A stretch of 64,000 nt of DNA from assembly GCF_010672525.1 (NCBI RefSeq), contig NZ_JAAHGH010000004.1, forward strand, positions 190,633 to 254,632. Reading direction: 5' to 3'. The notes under the pieces were generated by a model. It worked only from the letters and a program-made list of their open reading frames with translations. It did not search any database and was not told where the DNA came from. The stretch comes from Okeania sp. SIO2B3. GTDB lineage: Bacteria; Cyanobacteriota; Cyanobacteriia; Cyanobacteriales; Microcoleaceae. Position numbers and translations under genes: made by a program. This document shows, piece after piece, positions 1-9,417 of the stretch. The first letter of the stretch is position 1. Every line of letters starts with the position of its first letter.

Positions 1-1130
1 CTGGGAAACTAGAGATAGATTAGATGACTCAGAGTTAGGAGAAAAATTTCGATAAAAGCAGTGCCATAAAGCTCTTAATTTCTCCCACAACTATAATGAA
101 ACGAGTCTTTGATTTTCTCAATTTGCCTCACTATCAAATTCCCCACTACCAAAAATTCAATGGAGGATATTATCCACCTATCAGGAAATTACTGCCTCAA
201 AAATTGAGAGATTTCTCTCAAGCTGAAATTCACAACAAAGCAGTGCCATAAAGCTCTTAATTTCTTCCACAACTATAATGAAACGAGTCTTTGATTTTCT
301 CAATTTGCCAAACTATAAAATTCCCCACTACCAAAAATTCAACGTAGAGTCTTATCCACCTATCAAGAAATTACTTCACCAAAAATTGAGAGATTTCTTT
401 CGAGCTGAAATTCACAACTATGAATCAGACTTACAGATGAAATTTAACTGGGAAACTAGAGATAGATGATTAAAAGTTAGGAGAAAAATTTCGATAAAAG
501 CAGTGCCATAAAGCTCTTAATTTCTTCCACAACTATAATTAAACGAGTCTTTGATTTTCTCAATTTGCCAAACTATCAAATTTCCAACTACTAAAAATTC
601 AACAGAGGATATTATCCACCTATCAAGAAATTACTTCACCAAAAATTGAGAGATTTCTCTCAAGCTGAAATTCACAACTATGAATCAGACTTACAGATGA
701 AATTTAACTGGGAAACTAGAGATAGATGACTCAGAGTCATCACTCAGAGTTAGGAGAAAAATTTCGATAAAAGTAGTGCCATAAAGCTCTTAATTCCTCC
801 CACAACTATAATGAAACGAGTCTTTGATTTTCTCAATTTGCCCAACTATCAAATTCCCGACTACCAAAAATTCAACGTAGAGTCTTATCCACCTATCAAG
901 AAATTACTGCCTCAAAAATTGAGAGATTTTTTTCGAGGTGAAATTCACAACTTAAAATCAGACTTAGATATGAAATTTAACTGGGAAAACGGAAGATGAA
1001 ATGATTATTTAATTTTCTTAATTTGCCAAATTATCGAATTCCCGACTACCAGAAATTTAACTGAAGGTTTTATCCATCTATCAAGAAATTACTTCAGCAA
1101 AAATTGAGAGATTTCTTTCCACCTCATAAG
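1..1130 (+). repeat. Degenerate tandem array of sulfotransferase-gene fragments
   Basis: Four to five imperfect units lie head to tail. The marker GTGCCATAAAGCTCTTAATT recurs at 61, 243, 503 and about 776, giving spacings of 182, 260 and 273 bp; a fifth unit (about 1000-1130) is more decayed. Each unit encodes a tail starting MKRVFDFLNLPNY and ending MKFNWE, very like the last 60 residues of the protein at 1282-3321, followed by sequence matching that gene's first codons (ELGEKF, then GATAAA...ATAAAGCTC). Each unit therefore looks like a copy of the TPR-sulfotransferase gene with its middle deleted. Small open frames (278-469, 811-999) are relics, and one copy has ATT in place of ATG. Confidence 0.8.
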
Positions 1131-1281
1131 CAGGTACACAAATTAATTACACATTTTTTAAGACTAAGTTCCTTAGATTGTAAACATTATATAGAATCAG
1201 AGTAAGTCAATAATTTTGTTTAGGTGCTTAATCACAAACTAGAATCAGACTTATATATGACATTTAATTGGAAAACTAGAG

Positions 1282-3321
1282 ATGAATTACTACGAATTAG
1301 GAGAAAAATTTCTAGAACAACAACAGTGGGATAAAGCCGTTAATGCCTACCATCAAGCAATAAAGCTCAACCCAAATTTTTCTTGGTCTTACTATAAATT
1401 AGGACAAGCTTTGACTAAACTACAAAAGTGGGATGAAGCTATTACAGCTTACCGTCAAGCCATCAAATTAAATCCTGATTTTCCTTGGTCTTACCATAAC
1501 TTAGGAAATGCCCTTATTAAACTAGAAAAATACTCAGAAGCTGTGGTTGCTTACCGTCAAATTCTGAAAATTAATCCTGATAGTTATTGGGATTACAATA
1601 AATTAGGAGAAGCACTGGTTAATGTTGGAGAATTTGAGCAAGCCATTGTTTCTTATCAAACAGCAATTCAACTCAAACCAGAACTTAAAGGTACTCATCA
1701 AAAATTAGCAGATATTCTCTTTCAAATTGGCAAACTAGAAGCAGCAGAAATAGCATATCGTCAAGCAATAAAACTAAATCCAGAAGTAGTTTGGTATCGC
1801 CAATGTCTGGGAGATGTTTTACTTAAACAAAAAAAATTAGATGAAGTGATCGCTACTTATTTGGAGGTTGCTCAAGTTAGACCGGATTTACCTTGGATGC
1901 ACCTACAGTTAGGAGATGCTTTTGCCCAACTTTCTCAATCAAATTTAGATGAAACTATCAATTATTATTGTCAAGCTATTAAAAATCCAGACCAATATCC
2001 TATTTATCAAAAAGCACTATATCTCATCAGAGAAAATCCAGAACTATACTTAAAATTAGGAACAGCTTTAGCACAAGCAAATCAGATTTCTGGAGCCATC
2101 ATTATCTATTATATGTTGCGAGAAATATTCCCTAGTAAACATCAAATAGATATCTTTCGGGAATTAGAGAAAATATTACGGCAAAAAATTCAACTAGAAC
2201 AAGATTTAAACTCATATTATGCTGCTGTAGAAACTAATCAAGATAGTCAATCTTACTATTATCTAGGATTAGTTTTAACCCAACAACAAAAATGGTTAGA
2301 AGCTTCTATTGCCTATCATCGTGCCATAGAAATTAATCCTGATTTTGCTTGGTGGTCTGATACTCGTCTCTGGGAAACTTTTGAAAAATTAGGCAAACTT
2401 GAGGAGACAGTAAATTTATTTCAGAAACTTATTGAAAATCAAAATAATTCAGTTTCCACTTACTTAAACTTAGCAGAAGCTTTAACTCAAGTAGGGAGAA
2501 TTAATCAGGCAATAAAATATTATCAAATAGCCTCTAAAAATTATATTTATAAAACCCATCCCACCTTTGTTAACCAACACTGGAATTCAAAACAATTATC
2601 TGAGGCAAACTTTCTCATTATTGGAGTAGGCAAAGGAGGAACCACTTCTCTTTATAGCTATATAACTAAACATCCCCAAGTTTTACCTGCCATCAAAAAA
2701 GAGATACATTTTTGGTCTTTCAATTTCCATAGAGGTATAGATTGGTATCAAGCACATTTCCCTTGCATTTCAGAGTCAAAAAAATTTTTAACTGGAGAAG
2801 CAAGCACTACCTATTTTGATGCTCAATATGCTCCCTGTAGAATCTTTCATTTTTTTCCCAAAACCAAATTAATTCTGATTATGAGAAATCCTGTTGATCG
2901 AGCAATTTCTCATTACTATCATCAAGTACGTTTAAATAAAGAATTTCGTTCTTGTGAAGTAGCAATTAATTCTCAACTTGAAAAACTCAGCAAAATTTAT
3001 CATCCTAATTATTGGAATTTTGCAGGAGATTATATAGCTTCTGGGGTATATGTAGAATTCCTCAAGAAATGGTTAGCTATTTTCCCTAGAGAACAATTAC
3101 TAATTTTGAAAAGTGAAGACTTTTATCGTGACTCGGCAACTACCATGAAGCAAGTTTTCGACTTTCTAGATTTGCCAGATTATCAAATTCCAGACTATCC
3201 AAAATTAAATGCTGGTTCTTATTCTTCTATTAGTGACTCACTCCGACAAAAATTAAGTGATTATTTTCAACCTCATAATCAACGTTTAGAAGCATATTTG
3301 GGTATGAAATTTAATTGGTAG
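1282..3321 (+). CDS. TPR-repeat sulfotransferase (679 aa)
   Basis: Two-part protein. Residues 1-430 hold tetratricopeptide repeats, first about six in a row (pattern A-W-x-x-A-I-x-x-Y-x-x-A-I-x-L-N-P) and then a second, looser set. Residues 440-679 form a PAPS-dependent sulfotransferase domain of the heparan-sulfate N/O-sulfotransferase type: the 5'-phosphosulfate loop GVGKGGTTSLYSYI is near residue 446, the catalytic-region KKEIHFW follows, and the 3'-phosphate motif IMRNPVDRAISHYY is near 532. By family it transfers sulfate from PAPS to a carbohydrate or protein acceptor; TPRs may bind the acceptor. The start ATG has no clear ribosome-binding site. The 5' flank is the last unit of the fragment array, so the promoter may come from repeated DNA. 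Confidence 0.85.
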   Translation: MNYYELGEKFLEQQQWDKAVNAYHQAIKLNPNFSWSYYKLGQALTKLQKWDEAITAYRQAIKLNPDFPWSYHNLGNALIKLEKYSEAVVAYRQILKINPDSYWDYNKLGEALVNVGEFEQAIVSYQTAIQLKPELKGTHQKLADILFQIGKLEAAEIAYRQAIKLNPEVVWYRQCLGDVLLKQKKLDEVIATYLEVAQVRPDLPWMHLQLGDAFAQLSQSNLDETINYYCQAIKNPDQYPIYQKALYLIRENPELYLKLGTALAQANQISGAIIIYYMLREIFPSKHQIDIFRELEKILRQKIQLEQDLNSYYAAVETNQDSQSYYYLGLVLTQQQKWLEASIAYHRAIEINPDFAWWSDTRLWETFEKLGKLEETVNLFQKLIENQNNSVSTYLNLAEALTQVGRINQAIKYYQIASKNYIYKTHPTFVNQHWNSKQLSEANFLIIGVGKGGTTSLYSYITKHPQVLPAIKKEIHFWSFNFHRGIDWYQAHFPCISESKKFLTGEASTTYFDAQYAPCRIFHFFPKTKLILIMRNPVDRAISHYYHQVRLNKEFRSCEVAINSQLEKLSKIYHPNYWNFAGDYIASGVYVEFLKKWLAIFPREQLLILKSEDFYRDSATTMKQVFDFLDLPDYQIPDYPKLNAGSYSSISDSLRQKLSDYFQPHNQRLEAYLGMKFNW

Positions 3322-3829
3322 AAAGTCAGCATTCAGCTATTAGCAGTCAGCTATCAGCTATTAATTCATTGCCTTGAGAGGTAGAAGAAGTTTTGAGGTT
3401 TTAGGCAGAGCGGTTTTATTCTAAACTGTGCCATTTTATGTATTGAGGAAACTCCCTTATTTCAAGCTTGAGGAAATTTATGTTTCGCTGTCTGAAAATC
3501 AATAAATTTATTACCAAAATCTAGAATGAAATGAACCTGGGTTTTAGGTGTTGGTTCAACAATTAACAATTGTCTCTCTTTAGAAGAGATAAGGTTGACT
3601 CATAAGGATTTATTTCTCTTTTATCCTTGTATCATTCCTGATAATGAGTGACCAAAAAACTTTCTCCTCCTTATATCTTAATCAACTCCCTCTCCTTACC
3701 GAAAAATTCTGGTCTAAAGCCTCCTCTTTTAAGGAGATAAAAAAAAGAGAATGTTCCATATTTCAACCCTCCTTATTGCAGAGGTACTGATAACTGATAA
3801 CTGAAATGACTTCTCTTTTTAATCTTTAC
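3322..3829. other. Non-coding, repeat-rich stretch
   Basis: No credible gene. It holds TCAGCTATCAGC-type short repeats just after the sulfotransferase stop, and near 3700 a partial copy of the TTACCGAA-ended MITE family (CTTACCGAAAAATT followed by TAAAGCCTCCT) also seen at 12979, 50764 and 59859. Confidence 0.5.
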
Positions 3830-4440
3830 TATTTGTCAATGGCTAGTGCAGGATGGCGGAAATAACTGACCAGTTATAAAACCCTAAAACAATTACAAAT
3901 CAATACTTTTGAGTTTTGTACGGGCGAATGCCATTCGCCCCTACGACTTTTAACTTCCGTGTAGCGGCGCTAGAATTACTTAAGTATTTGCACTTGTTCA
4001 AAATTTGTTTTTTTGAGGTTATATCTCTCGGCTGAAAATTGGCAGATTTGAGGTGTGATTAACGTAAATACTAGGTTGTAGCCTTGTATTGAAGAGCCTA
4101 TTCTTAGGTTTAGTTACAACATTGGCACAATATCTAATGTACAAACTATGTACTAAATCGCTGAAACAACGCAAGCTCGTGAAATATTTTGTAATAATTT
4201 GGGGAAAATTAGGCTACTTTGATTTAGAGAAATAATATTAAAAGCTGATTTGATTAGTCAAAGCTATATTGAGCGATCGGGATTTAGTTCTATTTTTGAA
4301 AGTTACTTTGCAATACTCTGAAAAAGTAGAATGGGAAGTAGTAATAATTTTCTGATTGCTTTGTCATACTATAATTCTTTGCAGCGATCGCTCTATTTCT
4401 GGATTTTCCTGTTTTGAGTAAGTTGAGAAAAGTCTATGGA
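3830..4440 (+). repeat. Long dispersed repeat, copy 1 (interrupted)
   Basis: The sequence from TACTATTTGTCAAT through the HIP1-containing GCGATCGCTCTATTT aligns over about 470 bp, in the same orientation, with 60691-61165. Several identical 15-25 base blocks are spread through it, for example GTGAAATATTTTGTAATAAT. No open frame is shared, so it is non-coding or a decayed gene flank. This copy carries an extra segment (3847-3973) that the other copy lacks. Confidence 0.8.
3847..3973. mobile_element. 127-bp insertion within dispersed repeat
   Basis: Relative to the copy at 60691, this segment is extra and is flanked by GCTAG on both sides (3842-3846 and 3969-3973), where the other copy has a single GCTAG. 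That fits an insertion with a 5-bp target duplication. It contains the palindrome GGGCGAATGCCATTCGCCC (3922-3940), a repeat also found at 55787 and inside the restriction gene at 52748. No clear terminal inverted repeats. Confidence 0.6.
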
Positions 4441-4622
4441 GAAAGATTTAGCTGAATCGCCGAGAAGCCTCACACCATCATAAGCAGATTTGGTGGATGA
4501 ATCGGCTGCAAATTGAATAGATTCGATGCCCATTCAATTTGCATGCTATCTCAAGCAGAAGCTTTTGCCCTAGTTGAAAAACTTGTATTATGATATTGCA
4601 ATAACCCCGGAAATTTTCCACC

Positions 4623-5852
4623 ATGCGCACTGCCTACCAATATAAATTAAGGCCCAACAAAGAACAGTTAGCCACAATAGAAATGTGGTTAGAATTGTTG
4701 CGTCGGCAGTACAACTATAGATTAGGCGAGCGGTTTTCGTGGTGGTCAGAAAACCGTTGTCCAGTTAACGCCTGCCCCTTGGTGATGCCCATTCCTCAAC
4801 TAAGAGACCACCCAGATTATTACTCTCAAAAAAAAGATTTAGTCAATACCAAAGACAAATTTCCAGAATATAAGCTAATTCATTCTCAGGTCCTGCAGGA
4901 TTGCATAAAACGGGTAAAACTTGCCTTTGATAGATGGTTGAAAACAGACAAAAAAGGAACTAGATTAGGGAAACCAAGATTTAAAGGAATTGGACGTTAT
5001 CGCAGTTTTACTTATCCTCAAATCAAGCAAAACTGCATAGAAGGAAACAAGATAAACTTGCCAAAAATAGGCAATATAAAGTTGATTCAACATCGACCGT
5101 TACCTGATGGTTTTCAAATTAAAACAGTAACAATTAGTCGTAAAGCAGATGGTTATTATATAACTTTATCCCTAGAAGACAAATCAGTTCCAGCTTTCAC
5201 AAATAAAGTTGAACCTACATTAAAAAACACTCTGGGAATTGATATGGGATTGAAAGAATTCTTAGTAACAAGTGAAGGAGAGTCTATCCCCATCCCTCAA
5301 TACTATCGCTCATCTCAGAAACGGTTAAAGACTCTACAAAAACGTTTATCTCGAAAGAAAAAAGGAAGTAAAAGGTGGCTCAAGGCTGTTAAAGCTGTAG
5401 CCAAACAACATAAAAAGGTCGGTGATAAACGTAAAGACTTTCACTTCAAAACAGCCAATGAATTATTATCAAAAGCGGATATTATTGCCCATGAAAACTT
5501 AAATATCAAAGGGCTAGCAAAGACTCATTTGAGTAAATCAATTAACGATGCTGGATGGGGAAAATTCCTTTCTATTTTGACTGTCAAAGCCGAGAATGCT
5601 GGACAGAAAACCATAGCAGTAAACCCCAAAAATACAAGCCAAGATTGCTCAAATTGTGGTGAAAAAGTCCCCAAAGAATTAAACATACGAACCCATTATT
5701 GTCCGCACTGCGGCATAGCAATAGACCGCGACTTGAATGCAGCGATAAATATCAAAAATAGGGCGGTAGGGCATTCCGTCTTTAAAGCTTGTGGAGCCCG
5801 ACGGGATACCGGGGCTACGAAACGAGAAGCCCACACTATACCGTCAGGTTAG
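4623..5852 (+). CDS. tnpB: IS200/IS605-family TnpB (RNA-guided nuclease, 409 aa)
   Basis: TnpB/OrfB of the IS605 type; the family is a Cas12 ancestor, a DNA nuclease guided by an omega RNA made from the element's right end. Visible: N-terminal OrfB helical region; RuvC-I GIDMGL with Asp207; Ruv[13 protein letters not shown] with Glu291; a four-Cys zinc ribbon CSNCG...CPHCG (about 344-364); and Ruv[14 protein letters not shown] with Asp368/370. All catalytic residues are present and the length is normal, so it is probably intact. No tnpA transposase lies nearby, so the element would need TnpA in trans. The last codons run into the structured right end, as is usual for this family. Confidence 0.93.
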   Translation: MRTAYQYKLRPNKEQLATIEMWLELLRRQYNYRLGERFSWWSENRCPVNACPLVMPIPQLRDHPDYYSQKKDLVNTKDKFPEYKLIHSQVLQDCIKRVKLAFDRWLKTDKKGTRLGKPRFKGIGRYRSFTYPQIKQNCIEGNKINLPKIGNIKLIQHRPLPDGFQIKTVTISRKADGYYITLSLEDKSVPAFTNKVEPTLKNTLGIDMGLKEFLVTSEGESIPIPQYYRSSQKRLKTLQKRLSRKKKGSKRWLKAVKAVAKQHKKVGDKRKDFHFKTANELLSKADIIAHENLNIKGLAKTHLSKSINDAGWGKFLSILTVKAENAGQKTIAVNPKNTSQDCSNCGEKVPKELNIRTHYCPHCGIAIDRDLNAAINIKNRAVGHSVFKACGARRDTGATKREAHTIPSG

Positions 5853-5872
5853 TGTGGGAGTATGTCACACTA
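5780..5872 (+). ncRNA. TnpB right end / probable omega-RNA 3' part
   Basis: A hairpin with arms CCCACACTA (5830-5838) and TAGTGTGGG (5850-5858) overlaps the tnpB stop codon and is followed by AGTATGTCAC, the usual look of an IS605 right end. In known systems the omega RNA covers the 3' end of tnpB and finishes at the element boundary, with the guide read from flanking DNA. If so, the guide would begin just after about 5868. The same layout recurs at 9270-9309, 15969-16030 and 16354-16393. Confidence 0.65.
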
Positions 5873-6372
5873 AGTACCTTAAATTCTGGTTCATGCTGTT
5901 AATAGTAGAGTTAAAAATTATTTCCATGAATAATCAAATCTTATCCAACCAAAAAATCAAAGAGCAAGAACAATCAAATACTGAAATTTGTTCTACATGG
6001 CCTTGCGTAGCTGACCGAACTATAAACTTTATCATTGTGCATTGAGAAGCTGGTTTGTTAATTTCTAGTGCTGTTGGTTTATCTATAATTATTTATGTAG
6101 CCACAATTTCGGCAGTAAAATCAATCAAAGCGATCGGGAAGTAATATCAAATCCGGTATAGCAATGAGCGCTCAGGTATTTACAATGTCCAGCTCAAAGT
6201 GCAGTAAGCGAAAAGGTGTACAAAAAATAATGTGTAAATATGCCAGCGCACATTGCTATAGTAATCGACCAAGAGAAAATCAAGTTCAATATTTCAATCC
6301 CAATGCTTTCCTACGGAATGCTACGCAAACAGGCAGAGGAACTGATAACTGATAACTGAAATACCCCAAAAA
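5873..6372. other. Non-coding stretch after tnpB
   Basis: No gene supported; the short open frames have no recognisable product. The end contains two dispersed short repeats, a GGAATGCTACGCAAAC block and the CTGATAACTGATAACTG block found at several places in the window. Confidence 0.5.
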
Positions 6373-6675
6373 CTAATATCGCGACAACAGAATCTTAACC
6401 TCCTCCTCTATATCCATATCCTTCATCGCCTCCCACTGAGCTTGACGCACAGCAATAAACCCTTGAGCCAACTCAGACCCCAAAGCATTTTTCAAAACAT
6501 CATTATTATTTAGATGAGCGATCGCCTCTCCCAAAGAACTAGGCAAAGCATCTATCCGCCGCGCCTCCCTTTCTGTAGAAGGTAGATTTCCTGGGTCAAC
6601 TGCCACAGGTTCCCTAACATCAAGACCACGATTAATCCCATCCAAACCAGCAACTATTACACTTGTTCTAATCAA
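6373..6675 (-). pseudogene. Glutamine synthetase C-terminal remnant
   Basis: A 100-aa frame matches only the extreme C-terminus of the glutamine synthetase / gamma-glutamylputrescine synthetase superfamily: AGLDGINRGL, then LPSSLGEAIAHL, VLKNALG and FIAVRQAQWE, ending near the usual stop. The whole beta-grasp and catalytic domains are missing, so it cannot be an enzyme. A second, more decayed remnant of the same region lies at 60223-60530 on the same strand. Confidence 0.75.
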
Positions 6676-6723
6676 AGTCTGAAATTAATTGATTGGATAA
6701 TCACTTCTGAGTATAAACTTCAG

Positions 6724-7104
6724 TTATTTACTTTTTTTATAGTAATCTTCTATTCCCGCCTTTAATACATTGACAACTGGGTGATTTACTGATTGCATCA
6801 ATGCCTCAATTCCCATTGCTTGAATTACACTGATAATTTTGTCTTTCAAAGTTGGGTTATCGTCGATTTTTTGAATAATTTCGTCTGCCACCTTTCCTTT
6901 CTGAGTTAATGTTTCAGTGGGATAATCTTTCTCTAGTTGTTCGAGTAATTCTTGGATTTCTTGTGCTGCTTCTTTTAATGATTTTTCTTTACTTTCATTG
7001 AATTCATTGTTTTGTGTAATGTTGTTAGTATTGTGGTCACCGGCGATAGGCGCAATTATATTTCCGTTACCATTACTTGTTACTTTCTGTGAATTTGTTT
7101 CCAT
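6724..7104 (-). CDS. Small protein with N/G-rich motif and helical C-terminal domain (126 aa)
   Basis: The start chosen is the ATG at 7104 because AGGAGAG sits just upstream; an in-frame ATG at 7140 lacks this. The first 35 residues form an Asn/Gly/Ile-rich stretch (SNGNGNIIAPIAGDHNTNNI). Residues 40-126 are predicted helical and of a type common in cyanobacteria (AAQEIQELLEQLEKDYPTET..., ending in a VVNVLKAGIEDYY helix). The same motif ends the upstream receptor, in the same reading frame and separated by one TAA. The motif resembles bacterial amyloid-signalling sequences, so this may be the effector or adaptor half of a receptor/effector pair. That is inference; no enzyme motif is visible. 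Confidence 0.65.
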   Translation of the reverse strand: METNSQKVTSNGNGNIIAPIAGDHNTNNITQNNEFNESKEKSLKEAAQEIQELLEQLEKDYPTETLTQKGKVADEIIQKIDDNPTLKDKIISVIQAMGIEALMQSVNHPVVNVLKAGIEDYYKKSK

Positions 7105-7388
7105 TTGTCTCTCCTGATTGTTTTTTAATTGAATATGCAAATTAACGCTTAGTTGATATATAAATTGAGTGAGTTTGTTTTATGGTTTTTGTTCACTTTC
7201 ATTGGATTCATTGTTTTGTTCAATGTTGTTAGTATTGTCTTTACCGATGATAGGCGTAATTGTATTTTTGTCACCATTACTTTTGACATTTAGTGAAGTT
7301 GTTTTCATTTGTCCCTCCTGACTGCTTTTGAATAGATTCTCAAAATGAACGCTTAGTTGATATATAAATTGAGTGAGTTTGTTTTGTG
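7000..7388 (-). repeat. 204-bp in-frame tandem duplication joining two genes
   Basis: Two units are offset by exactly 204 bp (68 codons). A 38-bp block is identical at 7144-7181 and 7348-7385. Both copies then carry a Shine-Dalgarno-like CAGGAG(A/G)G, ATG, and the motif region (conserved residues SNG, N, I, PI, G, NTNNI, QNNE, NES). The TAA at 7180-7182 lies at the junction, and no other stop occurs before the downstream gene. Confidence 0.9.
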
Positions 7389-8772
7389 GTATATGCTCCT
7401 GGTCTACATTAATTAGACCTGGTATATTCTGATTTTTCAGTTCCTTCAATGCTTCTTGATAATTGCTACGGAAATTTTGTTCAAAGTCTTTTTTTGTCAA
7501 GTCACCTTTGGAATTAATTTTAAAATAAACGTTGCTATTTTTTTGGATACTTAATTGATTCATACCAAGAAGCACAACTTTCTTCTGATAATTTTCTTCT
7601 ACTTTTTTAAAGCAATAGATAAAAGCTTGCCAATTAAAGTCTTCACTTTGATCAAAACTTATCTTTACTATTTTAGCTCGTGAATATGCATAACAACCCC
7701 ATATAATCAGGGCAATGAGAATAATAACAACTAAAATACAAGATATAAGGGATAGTTGAGATATTTTTAAGGATAGTTCATCTATTTTTTTGGCATTATC
7801 TGAGAAGGATAAGCTCTGATACTTCCCTATCTGATACTTCCCTAGTTGTTTTTGAATCTCATCCTGTGCTTTATTTCCATCAATTAATTTGTTAACATAA
7901 TCACGCCATTCTTCCTGACTTTCATGAAATGCGAGTCCATAGGGTTCACTATTTAACAAATTATATTTAGGATATAAATAGTAATCATTTGGATTTTCTA
8001 TTCTTGTTTTCCTTTCTAATTCACCTTCCAAAAGCACACTATCAGTGGCAAATCCTGTAATATTACCTTGTTTCAAAAGATCTATTCCGTCTGCTCTTGT
8101 CTTCAGATTATCGTGAGTTGTAGTAGCTAGTGGAAATAACAGTTTAACAAATGAAATTGTAGTTGTATCTTTGATTAAACCAATACTTAAGCCCTCAAAA
8201 TCCGGTTTTTCTTGAACTTTTTTTTGATTCTCTCTTTTGATTAAAATTCTCGTACCTGTTTTAAAAAAAGGCTTAGAAAAAATTATATTCTCATATATCT
8301 TATTGTCGGTATTCTTTACTATCGTATTTGGGCCACATTCAATATCAATAGATCCGTCTCTCAATAAATCATATCTTATTAATTTTTCTTTTTCATCTTC
8401 TGCTTTTGTGACATCTTCATCTTCTGCTTTTGTGACATCTTCATCTTCTGCTTTTGTGACATCTTTATATTCTCGTGTTATTTTTATTCCTGTTTTCCTG
8501 TACTTTGCGTTTAAGTCATCTAATAAAATGTTTTCAACAAAATTTTTGCAGAAACCGTCTGCTTTATCATCAGGATTTTCAAAATAACTAATAGGATAAG
8601 AGTCTGGTCTAATGCCAACAACCAAAGTATCCTTAGTCCCATTTTCAAATTGTTTTAAGATAGATTCTCTATTAGTTTTCTCTTGAGATGAATTTTCCTG
8701 TGACATCACAGGTACATTAACAGTTAATGCTACTAGGAGTGGCATTAAACTAAACAAAAACTCTAGTTTCAT
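7180..8772 (-). CDS. Periplasmic-binding-protein-like membrane receptor with C-terminal N/G motif (530 aa)
   Basis: The start is set at the ATG at 8772, which gives a signal peptide (MKLEFLFSLMPLLVALTVNV, cleavage near PVMSQ); an upstream in-frame ATG at 8898 lies in repeat DNA. Residues 50-330 resemble a family-3 solute-binding protein (VVGIRPDSYPISYF, ADGFCKNFVENI, GLSIGLIKDTT, EPYGLAFHESQEEWRDYVN). One transmembrane helix (about 340-365, ISCILVVIILIALIIWG) is followed by a roughly 130-residue cytoplasmic region with no family I recognise, then the Asn/Gly motif shared with the next gene. An insertion DVTKAEDE is repeated three times (24-bp units, about 8392-8465). Likely a ligand sensor that signals through its tail; the ligand is unknown. 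Confidence 0.7.
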   Translation of the reverse strand: MKLEFLFSLMPLLVALTVNVPVMSQENSSQEKTNRESILKQFENGTKDTLVVGIRPDSYPISYFENPDDKADGFCKNFVENILLDDLNAKYRKTGIKITREYKDVTKAEDEDVTKAEDEDVTKAEDEKEKLIRYDLLRDGSIDIECGPNTIVKNTDNKIYENIIFSKPFFKTGTRILIKRENQKKVQEKPDFEGLSIGLIKDTTTISFVKLLFPLATTTHDNLKTRADGIDLLKQGNITGFATDSVLLEGELERKTRIENPNDYYLYPKYNLLNSEPYGLAFHESQEEWRDYVNKLIDGNKAQDEIQKQLGKYQIGKYQSLSFSDNAKKIDELSLKISQLSLISCILVVIILIALIIWGCYAYSRAKIVKISFDQSEDFNWQAFIYCFKKVEENYQKKVVLLGMNQLSIQKNSNVYFKINSKGDLTKKDFEQNFRSNYQEALKELKNQNIPGLINVDQEHIPQNKLTQFIYQLSVHFENLFKSSQEGQMKTTSLNVKSNGDKNTITPIIGKDNTNNIEQNNESNESEQKP

Positions 8773-8922
8773 AGTGCTTTGAGAAACCTTGACTTTTGAA
8801 TATTTGTATGAGGTATTACTTGGTAGGCATTCCGCTCCCGGTGTTGCGCCTAATGGCTGTGATTGAGTTTTTCTACTTATCGCGGATCTGAGATGCACCC
8901 AACTTTGATGTCGGCAAGGGGT

Positions 8923-9309
8923 CTCCCGTTATACGAATGTTAACGGGAGGGGAATTGCCGACCAACAAATAAACCGCGTAGCGTCCACTTAGTTTCTTGC
9001 ATTTTGTACTTTTTTGTGTTAAATTTGATTGAATCAGGAGTAGCGGTAATACGCACCTGATAACAGCACATAGAAAACGACATAGAGTATGGGGTTCAAT
9101 TCAGAAGTTAAGCGTCAACCCGTGAAAAGGTAAAACTCTTGAGGGAACTTTCCGGAGTACAGAATTGTTTAGTACAAAAAGGCGGTGGGTCTCATCGTCT
9201 CTGTCTGTGGAGGGTTAAGTGGTTGCACTCCCTTTGAAACAGAAAGCCCGCGTCCGTGAGGTGGGGAAGCCTACATCATAATCTTTGATTTGATGTAGGA
9301 GAACGTCAC
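8923..9309 (+). mobile_element. IS605-like non-autonomous element, copy 1 (387 bp)
   Basis: A reverse-complement partner lies at 16354-16733 and matches over almost the full length. The left end has a hairpin (CCCGTTA...TAACGGG). The right end has GGGGAAG, a 9-bp stem CCTACATCA/TGATGTAGG (9270-9299) and GAGAACGTCAC, the same plan as the right end of the tnpB element at 5830-5868. No open frame of note lies inside. It may be a tnpB-derived MITE, possibly carrying an orphan omega RNA. The solo end of another MITE family (CTGAGATGCACCC) lies just upstream at 8888-8900. Confidence 0.75.
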
Positions 9310-9417
9310 TTAACCTGCTTTAACACTTTTCCCTCTTTGATGCAAATATCCGGAATTTTTTTGACTATTGTAGAGTTTTCATAATACAAATTAAGGAGCA
9401 GAATGTCAGTTTAATTA

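Noticed and set aside
4500-4622. TnpA transposase or clear IS605 left end before tnpB
   Set aside because: No HUH/Y1 transposase frame is present and I could not fix a left-end hairpin by eye.
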